Shown here one piece after another: positions 27,501-35,586 of a stretch of DNA of 64,000 nt. The translations under genes and the position numbers were made by a program. This DNA comes from Pseudomonas sp. S06B 330 (GTDB lineage: Bacteria; Pseudomonadota; Gammaproteobacteria; Pseudomonadales; Pseudomonadaceae): positions 2,786,501 through 2,850,500 of the forward strand of contig NZ_CP088149.1 of assembly GCF_002845275.2 (NCBI RefSeq), given 5' to 3'. The first letter of the stretch is position 1; every line of letters starts with the position of its first letter. Under the pieces are notes generated by a model. The model was not told the DNA's origin and searched no databases. It was given only the letters and a program-made list of their open reading frames with translations.

Positions 27501-28035
27501 GGCAAGGGCCTTGTCTTACGGCGGTGGCAGCACCCCGAGGAGATGGCTGGGCTTCTGGGTGCAAATCCAGCTGCCTGCAGCGTTGGCGGGCAAAGAGCTG
27601 ACCTTGCAGCCAGCGATAATCGAGAAGCGTTATTTTTCGAAAGGTCGGCTGTCTGTCACAGAGAGCAATTTTTACGACCAGTTTCTCGAAGGTAACTGGG
27701 TCGACCCAACGCTGCTTGGAGAGTTGCCGGGAGGACCAAGAAATAAACTCAGTCCAGCGGACTTCACCTACCCCTCGCAAGAGCAACACCGACTTTGGCA
27801 AGTCTGGATAGATAGCTCCGCGGCCAGTCCGGTCCTTGAATTGGAGGTTAAATATCCGGCTGGCGTGCGGCAGCGAAGCGATCGTCGTGGATACATGTTT
27901 CGGCTGGCCCTGGAATGGACAACGAATGAAGCCGACCGGGCCAACACTGCATTTAATAATGAGTTGATGGAGAAGGATGGCATCGTACTGGCCAATAAAA
28001 ATACCAAACTCTTAAAGCTGGATGTTCCAGATTAA
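24565..28035 (+). CDS. VasX-like / BTH_I2691-type membrane-active T6SS effector
   Basis: 1156 residues. The N-terminus (about 20-130: CAFRQAEVAIFPVRYALDES, TRSYTLRQLRDGWLYVWNS) matches the VasX N-terminal region found in T6SS effectors of the VasX and BTH_I2691 groups. A long helical middle follows. Hydrophobic segments lie near residues 728-745, 765-780, 838-856 and 882-932, consistent with a colicin-like pore-forming role. The last 220 residues form a soluble tail ending LKLDVPD. From about 26.9 kb to the end, base composition becomes AT-rich, unlike the high-GC first two thirds. The ATG overlaps the adaptor stop. Copies of its 3' end recur seven times downstream among the immunity genes. 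Confidence 0.8.
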   Translation: MNKPATEAELNQARRNQEFTNAPMGRGQCAFRQAEVAIFPVRYALDESPLSKGSSQGPNPLPAGWSSKQPPLQTRSYTLRQLRDGWLYVWNSVDQTFHEYQVNAEYFTRHRWTDSELNQDTRHNPGESQPYLLYPRRSQLRIAYSPVQWTWRMCELMRSSATEQHQWMRAVDLPAFCASGTVEHGGLITELGNSVADIFVYGANAPTFSSTLLPTTASESDLPSKAAFEEALVRGRVPEQDTALFIALDDPLAMVDDLNMNLTGRLMELSQFESQHQHTMESALAVERLCGFDSDAFIPASIEDPIERQACTDDLYTLLKAVDEVERGKDLVSTDLESVVEMGATSALTAARATFEGRWGQLSGQGDWQAALEEWKAKRLWREDVRFDEVQQYLSQTTTQAQRLRAHGQRSEADLLTWLDRLSPRAEAVYHDTCKADQASELLETAHALYTVLGNGQSGQKWLCQQARRPTSLFGLALYNFSPDVAALIKTVSHNFTTYGTLDDQGREGDGSTPALTPSAAGDVTSIATRANEMKAVLDLESVRNSPPYQAMSSAAKQAMSTLIQVANNQARDAWHGLSGMLLPAMKQDTGLTLAATQVLISTEISSATQLLTNPTYLRDYQAWLLQVQTVNNKITGAKRVLLHPAPAHDQRSARISLQTHEEQLKQLFLKRPNQIIAKASGSTRLNAPLGLINSWLVDLGQSEVLAQLKVAGTEDYLVRTKAWMGQNLGNALPALLVGLNVWNVWSSAKKAQNDGHFSADEWRTMGANAAYAANAIAALWVGPAWSRAGGMSAKLGDMTLKVAQAGYSQWLGKAKSATSGSAQAAVANEFATVSKGLILRTVTWAALGAVAAGLEAWQIAEDADVATSEEEKTLLSWKLRIAQGTAFAFSVQLIGARLGYWVSFAWIMSTPVTITLALLGIAYLMVSMAANRFKREGLRLWLYRCSWGRGATPASQGKEGHLEQMQMLLETLQRPTVMARALSYGGGSTPRRWLGFWVQIQLPAALAGKELTLQPAIIEKRYFSKGRLSVTESNFYDQFLEGNWVDPTLLGELPGGPRNKLSPADFTYPSQEQHRLWQVWIDSSAASPVLELEVKYPAGVRQRSDRRGYMFRLALEWTTNEADRANTAFNNELMEKDGIVLANKNTKLLKLDVPD

Positions 28036-28043
28036 ACTAATTA

Positions 28044-28811
28044 GTGAGCGCTTCAGTGTTTAAACTCAATAAGGACCTTGAGCTGCCGCCGCAGCTTAAA
28101 TGGAAATTTTCGCATGAGCCCGAATTGTTGGGTTGGACAATTCGGGCGCGTAATTACAATACGTTTGTAGCTAATTGCATGTTTTTGTTTTTGTCAGTCG
28201 CATTGATTGGTTTGTCGTATGTAGTGTATTTAGTGCCCGCGCCGGGTGAAGGCGTCATGGCTAGATTTGTAATTAGCTTTTGTTTTTATATGATATTTTC
28301 ATTTGTAATCTTGAGTGTAACCCATCAGCGGATGAAGTTTGCCTATCGCGTCAGCCGATCTGGAGTGGAATATTGTATTTGGAAAGAATTTCCGAAATGG
28401 GCTCTGATATTTTTAAAATGGCTTGCGGCGATCACTGCTATTTTTTTTATATTCATGGCAACCATTGATCCGTCATACTTGCTTGGCGCGCTGATAGGTC
28501 CTGGTGGAGTAGGGTTGACGTACCTCTCGATGGCCTACTCGAAGAGTTATCGGGAAATGCACACTCAATACCATCACTATGCATTTAAGTGGAAAGAGTT
28601 CACCCAGCTTGCGATTGCTACCAATCGAGAAGTGGTCGATTTGAAATACAGTATCACCATGGAGGGGGATGACTTTGTAACTAATTGGAGCTTAAATATT
28701 TTTTGCAAGCGAAAACAAAAGGAAAAAGTGGCGGAACTTATCAGGCCTTTTTTGTCTCCAGGTGTGCCTTTTATTAAGGCGAAAGTTAACGTGCCGCTCA
28801 GTACAGATTAA
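28044..28811 (+). CDS. Putative effector immunity protein, array copy 1
   Basis: 255 residues with four predicted membrane spans (about 44-64, 74-92, 123-140, 144-163) and a charged C-terminal domain containing FCKRKQKEKVAELIRPF. It follows the effector stop by 8 bases, the normal place for a T6SS immunity gene; membrane placement fits protection against a pore-forming toxin (as TsiV2 for VasX, by analogy only). Span 1-2 region (MFLFLSVALIGLSYVVYLVP) is unique in the array; C-terminal type YAF with SITMEGDD. GTG start; no Shine-Dalgarno is evident, so translation is probably coupled to the effector. Confidence 0.75.
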   Translation: MSASVFKLNKDLELPPQLKWKFSHEPELLGWTIRARNYNTFVANCMFLFLSVALIGLSYVVYLVPAPGEGVMARFVISFCFYMIFSFVILSVTHQRMKFAYRVSRSGVEYCIWKEFPKWALIFLKWLAAITAIFFIFMATIDPSYLLGALIGPGGVGLTYLSMAYSKSYREMHTQYHHYAFKWKEFTQLAIATNREVVDLKYSITMEGDDFVTNWSLNIFCKRKQKEKVAELIRPFLSPGVPFIKAKVNVPLSTD

Positions 28812-29195
28812 TGGTTGAACGTTGGTGGCAATTGGCCCAGTTTCTCGATGGCAACTGGGTCGATCCAACGCTGTTTGGAGCGTTGCCGGAAGGACCAAGA
28901 AATAGACTCTGTCTAGCGGATTATACTTACCCCTCGCAAGAGCAATATCAGACTTTGGAAAGTCTGGGCCGATAGTCACGCGGCCAGTCCGGTTCTTGAA
29001 TTGGAGATTAAATGCCCGGCTGGCGTGTGGCAGCGAAGCGATCGCCGTGGATACATGTTTCGGCTGGCCCTGGAATGGACAACGAATGAAGCCGACCGGG
29101 CCAACACTGCATTTAATAGTGAGTTGATGGAGAAAGATGGCATCGTACTGGCCAATAAAAATACCGAACTCTTAAATCTGGATGTTCCAGATTAA
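28811..29195 (+). pseudogene. Effector 3'-end fragment psi1
   Basis: Homologous to the last about 125 codons of the effector. It opens with ATG overlapping the preceding stop (TAATG), reads MVERWWQLAQFLDGNWVDP and continues to a TAG at 28975. One extra base near 28949-28952 shifts the frame relative to the effector; the tail then continues in the other frame as VLELEIKCPAGVW...LLNLDVPD to 29195. Not a functional effector; a tandem-duplication relic. Confidence 0.8.
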
Positions 29196-29203
29196 ATTAA
29201 TTA

Positions 29204-29968
29204 GTGAGCGCTTCTGTGTTTAAATTCAATAAGGACCTTGAGCTGCCGCCGCAGCTTAAATGGAAATTTTCGCATGAGCCCGAATTGTTGGGTTGGACAA
29301 TACGGGCGCGTAATTACAATACGTTTGTAGCTAATTGCATGCTTTTGTTTATGGCTGTATTGAATGTTGGGGCCGCGTTTATCATGTACTCGGTGTACGC
29401 GGGGATGAGTCAGCCTTGGCGAACATTATCTTGCGTTTTTTTTTATATGTTGATGTTGTTTGTGACTTTGTCCATGACTCATCAGCGGATGAAGTTTGCC
29501 TATCGCTTCACCCGATCCGGAATAGAGTGCTGTGAATGGAAAGATTTTCCGGAGTGGGCCCTGACATTTTTGAAATGGCTTGCCGGCATAACGGCGATTT
29601 TCTTTGTTTTTATGGCAACCATTGATCCGTCATTCTTGCTTGGTGCGCTGATAGGTCCTGGCGGAATTGGGTTGACGTATCTCTCGATGGCATACTCAAA
29701 GAGTTATCGGGAAATGCATACCCAATATCATCATCTGATATACGAGTGGAAAGATTTCACGCAGCTGGCTATTGCGACGAATAGAGAGGTGTTGGACTTG
29801 AAGTTTAGTCATTTCGATCAGCGTCTCGGACGAGTGGTGAATTGGAGTTTGAATATTTTTTGCAAGCGAAAGCAAAAAGAAAAAGTAGCAGAATTTATCA
29901 GGCCTTTTTTGTCCCCAGGTGTGCCTTTTATTAAGGCGAAAGTTAACGTGCCGCTCAGTACAGATTAA
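29204..29968 (+). CDS. Putative effector immunity protein, array copy 2
   Basis: 254 residues, same four-span architecture. N-terminal type A (MLLFMAVLNVGAAFIMYSVY). C-terminal type LIY, with DLKFSHFDQRLGRVVNW, shared in the array only with copy 7 although copy 7 has a different N-terminal type. GTG start 8 bases after the psi1 stop and no evident Shine-Dalgarno. Confidence 0.72.
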   Translation: MSASVFKFNKDLELPPQLKWKFSHEPELLGWTIRARNYNTFVANCMLLFMAVLNVGAAFIMYSVYAGMSQPWRTLSCVFFYMLMLFVTLSMTHQRMKFAYRFTRSGIECCEWKDFPEWALTFLKWLAGITAIFFVFMATIDPSFLLGALIGPGGIGLTYLSMAYSKSYREMHTQYHHLIYEWKDFTQLAIATNREVLDLKFSHFDQRLGRVVNWSLNIFCKRKQKEKVAEFIRPFLSPGVPFIKAKVNVPLSTD

Positions 29969-30352
29969 TGATTGAGCGTTGGTGGCAACTGCCCCAGTTT
30001 CTCGATGGCAACTGGGTCGATTCAACGCTGTTTGGAACGTTGCCGGAAGGACCAAGAAATAGACTCTGTCCAGCGGATTACACTTACCCCGCGCAAGAGC
30101 AATACCAGACTTTGGAAAGTCTGGGCCGATAGTCACGCGGCCAGTCCGGTTCTTGAATTGGAGATTAAATACCCGGCTGGCGTGTGGCAGCGAAGCGATC
30201 GCCGTGGATACATGTTTCGGCTGGCCCTAGAATGGACAACGAATGAATCCGGCCGGGCCAACACTGCATTTAATAATGAGCTGATGGAGAAAGATGGAAT
30301 CGTACTGGCCAATAAAAATACAAAACTTTTAAAGCTGGGTGTTCCAGATTAA
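29968..30352 (+). pseudogene. Effector 3'-end fragment psi2
   Basis: Same structure as psi1: ATG overlapping the previous stop, MIERWWQLPQFLDGNWVDS, same one-base insertion and TAG, tail in the shifted frame ending LLKLGVPD. A 126-codon frame across it (from a TTG at 29972) joins an out-of-frame first half to the in-frame tail and is not taken as a real gene. Confidence 0.8.
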
Positions 30353-30360
30353 ATTAATTA

Positions 30361-31125
30361 GTGAGCGCTTCTGTGTTTAAATTCAATAAGGACCTTGAGT
30401 TGCCGCCGCAGCTTAAATGGAAATTTTCGCATGAGCCCGAATTGTTGGGTTGGACAATTCGGGCGCGTAATTACAATACGTTTGTAGCTAATGGCATGCT
30501 TTTGTTTATGGCTGTATTGAATGTTGGGGCTGCGTTCATCATGTACTCGGTGTACGAGGGGATGAGTCAGCCTTGGCGAACATTGTCTTGCGTTTTTTTT
30601 TATACTTTGATGTTGTTTGTGACTTTGTCCATGACTCATCAGCGGATGAAGTTTGCCTATCGCTTCAGCCGATCTGGAGTGGAATATTGCAAGTGGAAAG
30701 ATTTTCCGGAGTGGGCTCTAAAGTTTTTAAAATGGCTTGCAGGGATAACGGCGATTTTTTTTATCTTCATGGCAACCATTGATCCGTCATTCTTGCTCGG
30801 CGCGCTGATAGGTCCCGGTGGCGTGGGTTTGACGTACCTTTCGATGGCCTACTCAAAGCGCTATCGAGAAATGCATACCGAATATCACCACCATGAATTT
30901 AAGTGGGATGAGTTTACACAACTTGCCATTGCTACCAATCGAGAAGTCGTTGATTTGAAGTACAGCGTCATCCTAGAGGGGGATGACTTTGTAACTAATT
31001 GGAGTCTAAATGTTTTTTGCAAGCGAAAGCAAAAAGAAAAAGTGGCGGAACTTATCAGGCCTTTTTTATTCCCAGGTGTGCCTTTTATTAAGGCGAAAGT
31101 TAACGTGCCGCTCAGTACAGATTAA
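30361..31125 (+). CDS. Putative effector immunity protein, array copy 3
   Basis: 254 residues, four membrane spans. N-terminal type A like copies 2 and 4. C-terminal type HEF, with YHHHEFKWDEFTQLA and KYSVILEGDD, shared with copy 8. Period to the flanking copies is 1157 bases. Confidence 0.72.
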   Translation: MSASVFKFNKDLELPPQLKWKFSHEPELLGWTIRARNYNTFVANGMLLFMAVLNVGAAFIMYSVYEGMSQPWRTLSCVFFYTLMLFVTLSMTHQRMKFAYRFSRSGVEYCKWKDFPEWALKFLKWLAGITAIFFIFMATIDPSFLLGALIGPGGVGLTYLSMAYSKRYREMHTEYHHHEFKWDEFTQLAIATNREVVDLKYSVILEGDDFVTNWSLNVFCKRKQKEKVAELIRPFLFPGVPFIKAKVNVPLSTD

Positions 31126-31509
31126 TGATTGAGCGTTGGTGGCAACTGCCCCAGTTTCTCGATGGCAACTGGGTCAATTCAACGCTCCTTGGAGCGTTGC
31201 CGGAAGGACCAAGAAATAGACTCGGTCCAGCGGATTATACTTACCACTCGCAAGAGCAATACCAGACGTTGGAAAGTCTGGGCCGATAGTCCCGCGGCCA
31301 GTCCGGTCCTTGAATTGGAGATTAAATACCCGGCTGGCGTGTTGCAGCGAAGCAATCGCCGTGGATACATGTTTCGGCTGGCACTGGAATGGACAACGAA
31401 TGAAGCCGACCGGGCCAACACTGCATTTAATAATGAGTTGATGGAGAAAGATGGCATCGTACTGGCCAATAAAAATACCAAACTCTTAAATCTGGATGTT
31501 CCAGATTAA
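31125..31509 (+). pseudogene. Effector 3'-end fragment psi3
   Basis: Effector tail copy with the same start overlap and frameshift as psi1 and psi2. Local changes include NSTLLGALPEG and GVLQRSNRRGYMF. Ends LLNLDVPD. Confidence 0.8.
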
Positions 31510-31517
31510 ATTAATTA

Positions 31518-32282
31518 GTGAGCGATTCTGTGTTTAAATTCAATAAGGACCTTGAGCTGCCGCCGCAGCTTAAATGGAAATTTTCGCATGAGCCCGAATT
31601 GTTGGGTTGGACAATTCGGGCGCGTAATTACAATACGTTTGTAGCTAATTGCATGCTTTTGTTTATGGCTGTATTGAATGTTGGGGCCGCGTTTATCATG
31701 TACTCGGTGTACGAGGGGATGAGTCAGCCTTGGCGAACATTGTCTTGCGTTTTTTTTTATACTTTGATGTTGTTTGTGACTTTGTCCATGACTCATCAGC
31801 GGATGAAGTTTGCCTATCGCTTCAGCCGATCTGGAATAGAGTGCTGTGAATGGAAAGATTTTCCGGAGTGGGCCCTGACATTTTTGAAGTGGCTTGCGGG
31901 CATAACGGCGATTTTCTTTGTTTTTATGGCAACCATCGATCCGTCATTTTTGCTTGGCGCGCTGATAGGTCCTGGCGGAATCGGATTGACGTATCTCTCG
32001 ATGGCCTATTCAAAGAGTTATCGAGAAATGCATACCCAATACCATCATCTGATTCATAAGTGGAAAGATTTCACGCAGCTTGCTATTGCAACCAATAGAG
32101 AGGTGGTCGATTTAAAATACAGTACCACCCTGGAAGGAGATGATTTTGTAACCAATTGGAATATAAATATTTTTTGCAAGCGAAAGCAAAAGGAAAAAGT
32201 GGCGGAACTTATCAGGCCTTTTTTGTCTCCAGGTGTGCCTTTTATTAAGGCGAAAGTTAACGTGCCGCTCAGTACAGATTAA
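31518..32282 (+). CDS. Putative effector immunity protein, array copy 4
   Basis: 254 residues. N-terminal type A; C-terminal type LIH with YHHLIHKWKDF, KYSTTLEGDD and NWNINIF, shared with copy 6. GTG start, MSDSVFKFNK, without evident Shine-Dalgarno. Confidence 0.72.
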   Translation: MSDSVFKFNKDLELPPQLKWKFSHEPELLGWTIRARNYNTFVANCMLLFMAVLNVGAAFIMYSVYEGMSQPWRTLSCVFFYTLMLFVTLSMTHQRMKFAYRFSRSGIECCEWKDFPEWALTFLKWLAGITAIFFVFMATIDPSFLLGALIGPGGIGLTYLSMAYSKSYREMHTQYHHLIHKWKDFTQLAIATNREVVDLKYSTTLEGDDFVTNWNINIFCKRKQKEKVAELIRPFLSPGVPFIKAKVNVPLSTD

Positions 32283-32666
32283 TGGTTGAGCGTTGGTGGC
32301 AATTGGCCCAGTTTCTCGATGGCAACTGGGTCGATCCAACGCTGCTTGGAGCGTTGCCGGAAGGACCAAGAAATAGGCTCTGTCTAGCGGATTATACTTA
32401 CCCCTCGCAAGAGCAATACCAGACTTTGGAAAGTCTGGGCCGATAGTCACGCGGCCAGTCCGGTTCTTGAATTGGAGATTAAATGCTCGGCTGGCGTGTG
32501 GCAGCGAAGCGATCGCCGTGGATACATGTTTCGGCTGGCCCTGGAATGGACAACGAATGAAGCCGACCGGGCCAACACTGCATTTAATAGTGAGTTGATG
32601 GAGAAAGATGGCATCGTACTGGCCAATAAAAATGCCAAACTCTTAAAGCTGGATGTTCCAGATTAA
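32282..32666 (+). pseudogene. Effector 3'-end fragment psi4
   Basis: Effector tail copy: ATG overlapping the previous stop, MVERWWQLAQFLDGNWVDP, the same frameshift and TAG, tail ending LLKLDVPD. It is the last of the full-length fragments. Confidence 0.8.
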
Positions 32667-32674
32667 ACTAATTA

Positions 32675-33430
32675 GTGGGCGCTTCAGTGTTTAAACTCAA
32701 TAAGGACCTTGAGCTGCCGCCGCAGCTTAAATGGAGATTTTCGCATGAGCCTGAATTGTTGGGCTGGACGGTTCGGGCGCGCAATTATAATACGCTTGTA
32801 GCTGATTTGATGTTTTGGTTCTGTTTTTTTGTAATAATGATTAGTTCTATTATTATATATATAAGCATGGATGATGATCCTGTTTTTAGTGGACTGCTAA
32901 CCTTGCTATATTTTTCTGGTTTAAGTATTTCCTTGATATCTATCACTCATCAGCGAATTAATTGTGTTTATCGCATTGCTCAATCTGGAATGGAACATTG
33001 TGAGTGGAAAGACTTTCCGGAGTGGGCCCTGACATTTTTGAAATGGCTAGCGGGAATAACGGTGGTTTTTTTTGTTTTTATGGCAACCATTGATCCGTCA
33101 TTCTTGCTCGGTGCGTTGATAGGTCCCGGTGGCGTGGGGTTGACGTATCTCTCAATGGCGTACTCAAAGAATTATCGGGAAATGCATACCCAATACCATC
33201 ACTATGCGTTTGAGTGGAAAGAAATCACTCAGCTCGCGATTGTTACTAATAGAGAAATCGTCGATTTTAAGTACAGTATCATACAAAAGGGCGATGAGCA
33301 TGTAACCAATGGTGGGGTTAATATTTTCTGCAAAAGAAAACAAAAAGAAAAGATCGCTGAATTTATCAGGTCTTTCCTGTCTCCAAACGTACCTATCATC
33401 AAAACCAAGGCTGACGTTCCGCAGTACTGA
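32675..33430 (+). CDS. Putative effector immunity protein, array copy 5 (divergent)
   Basis: 251 residues and the most divergent copy. N-terminal type B (MFWFCFFVIMISSIIIYISM); C-terminal type YAF related to copy 1 but with DFKYSIIQKGDEHVTNGG, and it ends KADVPQY rather than NVPLSTD. GTG start. Base composition is strongly AT-rich. Confidence 0.72.
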   Translation: MGASVFKLNKDLELPPQLKWRFSHEPELLGWTVRARNYNTLVADLMFWFCFFVIMISSIIIYISMDDDPVFSGLLTLLYFSGLSISLISITHQRINCVYRIAQSGMEHCEWKDFPEWALTFLKWLAGITVVFFVFMATIDPSFLLGALIGPGGVGLTYLSMAYSKNYREMHTQYHHYAFEWKEITQLAIVTNREIVDFKYSIIQKGDEHVTNGGVNIFCKRKQKEKIAEFIRSFLSPNVPIIKTKADVPQY

Positions 33431-33583
33431 TGGGTGGTTGATTTACATTGTTTTAGCAATAATTATGATGTATTGCGATACAAGCTCTGGTGGAGCCCCT
33501 ACAATGAGCTGATGGAGAAAGATCGTGCTGCCCAATAAAAATACAAAACTCTTAAAGCTGGATGTTCCAGATTGAACTAATTG
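33431..33583 (+). pseudogene. Truncated effector 3'-end fragment psi5
   Basis: Only the last about 25 codons of the effector tail are recognisable, from AATGAGCTGATGGAGAAAGA (33503) to CTGGATGTTCCAGATTGA (33575). The 70 bases before that match neither the effector nor the immunity genes. The retained piece still includes the effector stop context just before the next GTG. Confidence 0.65.
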
Positions 33584-34345
33584 GTGGGCGTTTCAGTGTT
33601 TAAACTCAATAATGACCTTGAGTTGCCGCCGCAGCTTAAATGGAAATTTTCGCATGAACCTGAATTGTTGGGCTGGACGGTTCGGGCGCGCAATTATAAT
33701 ACGTTTGTAGCTGATTTGATGTTTTGGTTCTGTTTTGCTGCAATAACGATTAGCTCGATTCTGATATGTCGGAGCATGGCCGATGATCCTGTTTTTGGTG
33801 GGCTTCTAACTCTATTGTTTTTTTCTAGTGTAAGTTTTGCCTTGGTGTCTATCACCCATCAGCGAATGAAGTTTGCCTATCGCTTCACTCCTACTGGAGT
33901 GGAATGCTGTGAATGGAAAGATTTTCCGGAGTGGGCCCTGACATTTTTGAAATGGCTTGCCGGCATAACGGCGATTTTCTTTGTTTTTATGGCAACCATT
34001 GATCCGTCATTCTTGCTTGGTGCGCTGATAGGTCCTGGCGGAATTGGGTTGACGTATCTCTCGATGGCATACTCAAAGAGTTATCGGGAAATGCATACCC
34101 AATACCACCATCTGATTCATGAGTGGAAAGATTTCACGCAGCTTGCTATTGCAACCAATAGAGAGGTGGTCGATTTAAAATACAGTACCACCATGGAAGG
34201 AGATGACTTTGTAACCAATTGGAATATAAATATTTTTTGCAAGCGAAAGCAAAAGGAAAAAGTAGCGGAACTTATCAGGCCTTTTTTGTCTCCAGGTGTG
34301 CCTTTTATTAAGGCGAAAGTTAACGTGCCGCTCAGTACAGATTAA
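33584..34345 (+). CDS. Putative effector immunity protein, array copy 6
   Basis: 253 residues from GTG 33584 (a TTG one codon upstream is also open; other copies align to the GTG). N-terminal type B (MFWFCFAAITISSILICRSM); C-terminal type LIH with KYSTTMEGDD and NWNINIF like copy 4. Four membrane spans retained. Confidence 0.72.
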   Translation: MGVSVFKLNNDLELPPQLKWKFSHEPELLGWTVRARNYNTFVADLMFWFCFAAITISSILICRSMADDPVFGGLLTLLFFSSVSFALVSITHQRMKFAYRFTPTGVECCEWKDFPEWALTFLKWLAGITAIFFVFMATIDPSFLLGALIGPGGIGLTYLSMAYSKSYREMHTQYHHLIHEWKDFTQLAIATNREVVDLKYSTTMEGDDFVTNWNINIFCKRKQKEKVAELIRPFLSPGVPFIKAKVNVPLSTD

Positions 34346-34577
34346 TGGTTGAGCGTTGGTGGCAATTGGCCCAGTTTCTCGATGGCAACTGGGTCGATCC
34401 AACGCTGCTTGGAGCATAGCCGGAAGGACCAAGAAATAGAGTCTGTCCAGCGGATTATACTTACCACTCGCAAGAGCAATACCAGACTTTGGAAATTCTG
34501 GGCCGATAGTCCCGCAGCCAGCCCGAGTGCTGGCCAATAAAAATACAAAACTCTTAAAGCTGGATGTTCCAGATTAA
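34345..34577 (+). pseudogene. Effector 3'-end fragment psi6 with internal deletion
   Basis: Starts like the other fragments (MVERWWQLAQFLDGNWVDP) but stops early at GCATAG (TAG about 34420). The middle of the tail is deleted, joining CCAGCCCGAGTG to CTGGCCAATAAAAATAC. The same junction is found in psi7. Confidence 0.75.
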
Positions 34578-34585
34578 ACTAATTG

Positions 34586-35347
34586 GTGGGCGTTTCAGTG
34601 TTTAAACTCAATAAGGACCTTGAGCTGCCGCCGCAGCTTAAATGGAAATTTTCGCATGAACCTGAATTGTTGAGCTGGACGGTCCGGGCGCGCAATTATA
34701 ATACGTTTGTAGCTGATGCGATGTTTTGGTTCTGTTTTGCTGCAATAACGATTAGCTCTATTCTGATATATAGGAGCATGGACGATGATCCTGTTTTTGG
34801 TGGGCTTCTAACTCTATTGTTTTTTTCTAGTGTAAGTGTTTCCTTAGTGTCTATCACTCATCAGCGAATGAAGTTTGCCTATCGTTTCACTCCTACTGGA
34901 GTGGAATGCTGTGAATGGAAAGATTTTCCGGAGTGGGCCCTGACATTTTTGAAATGGCTTTCGGGGATAACGGCCATTTTTTTTGTTTTTATGGCAACCA
35001 TTGATCCGTCATTCTTGCTTGGTGCGCTGATAGGTCCTGGCGGAATCGGATTGACGTATCTCTCGATGGCCTATTCAAAGAGTTATCGAGAAATGCAAAC
35101 CCAATATCATCATCTGATATACGAGTGGAAAGATTTCACGCAGCTGGCTATTGCAACAAATAGAGAAGTAGTGGACTTGAAGTTTACTCATTTCGATCAG
35201 CGCCTTGGTCGAGTGGTGAGTTGGAGTCTGAATATTTTTTGCAAGCGAAAGCAAAAGGAAAAAGTGGCGGAACTTATCAGACCTTTTTTGTCCCCAGGTG
35301 TGCCTTTTATTAAGGCGAAAGTTAACGTGCCGCTCAGTACAGATTAA
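34586..35347 (+). CDS. Putative effector immunity protein, array copy 7
   Basis: 253 residues. N-terminal type B, near-identical to copy 6 there; C-terminal type LIY with KFTHFDQRLGRVVSW, matching copy 2. GTG chosen over the adjacent upstream TTG by alignment with other copies. Confidence 0.72.
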   Translation: MGVSVFKLNKDLELPPQLKWKFSHEPELLSWTVRARNYNTFVADAMFWFCFAAITISSILIYRSMDDDPVFGGLLTLLFFSSVSVSLVSITHQRMKFAYRFTPTGVECCEWKDFPEWALTFLKWLSGITAIFFVFMATIDPSFLLGALIGPGGIGLTYLSMAYSKSYREMQTQYHHLIYEWKDFTQLAIATNREVVDLKFTHFDQRLGRVVSWSLNIFCKRKQKEKVAELIRPFLSPGVPFIKAKVNVPLSTD

Positions 35348-35578
35348 TGGTTGAGCGTTGGTGGCAATTGGCCCAGTTTCTCGATGGAAACTGGGTCGAT
35401 CCAACGCTGCTTGGGGCGTTGCCGGAAGGACCAAGAAATAGACTTGGCCCAGCGGATTCTGCTTACCCCTCGCGGGAGCAACACAGCCTTTGGCAAGTCT
35501 AGCTAGAGAGTCCCGCGACCAGCCCGAGTGCTGGCCAATAAAAATACAAAACTCTTAAAGCTGGATGTTCCAGATTAA
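35347..35578 (+). pseudogene. Effector 3'-end fragment psi7 with internal deletion
   Basis: Begins MVERWWQLAQFLDGNWVDP and stays in the effector frame without the one-base insertion of psi1-psi4 (EQHSLWQV) until a TAG at 35500-35502. It shares the deletion junction of psi6 and ends CTGGATGTTCCAGATTAA. Confidence 0.75.
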
Positions 35579-35586
35579 ACTAATTA

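Noticed and set aside
29972..31509. 126-codon frames at 29972-30352 and 31129-31509 as genes
   Set aside because: The first half is out of frame with the effector and only the second half is homologous; they result from the shared one-base insertion in the toxin-tail fragments.
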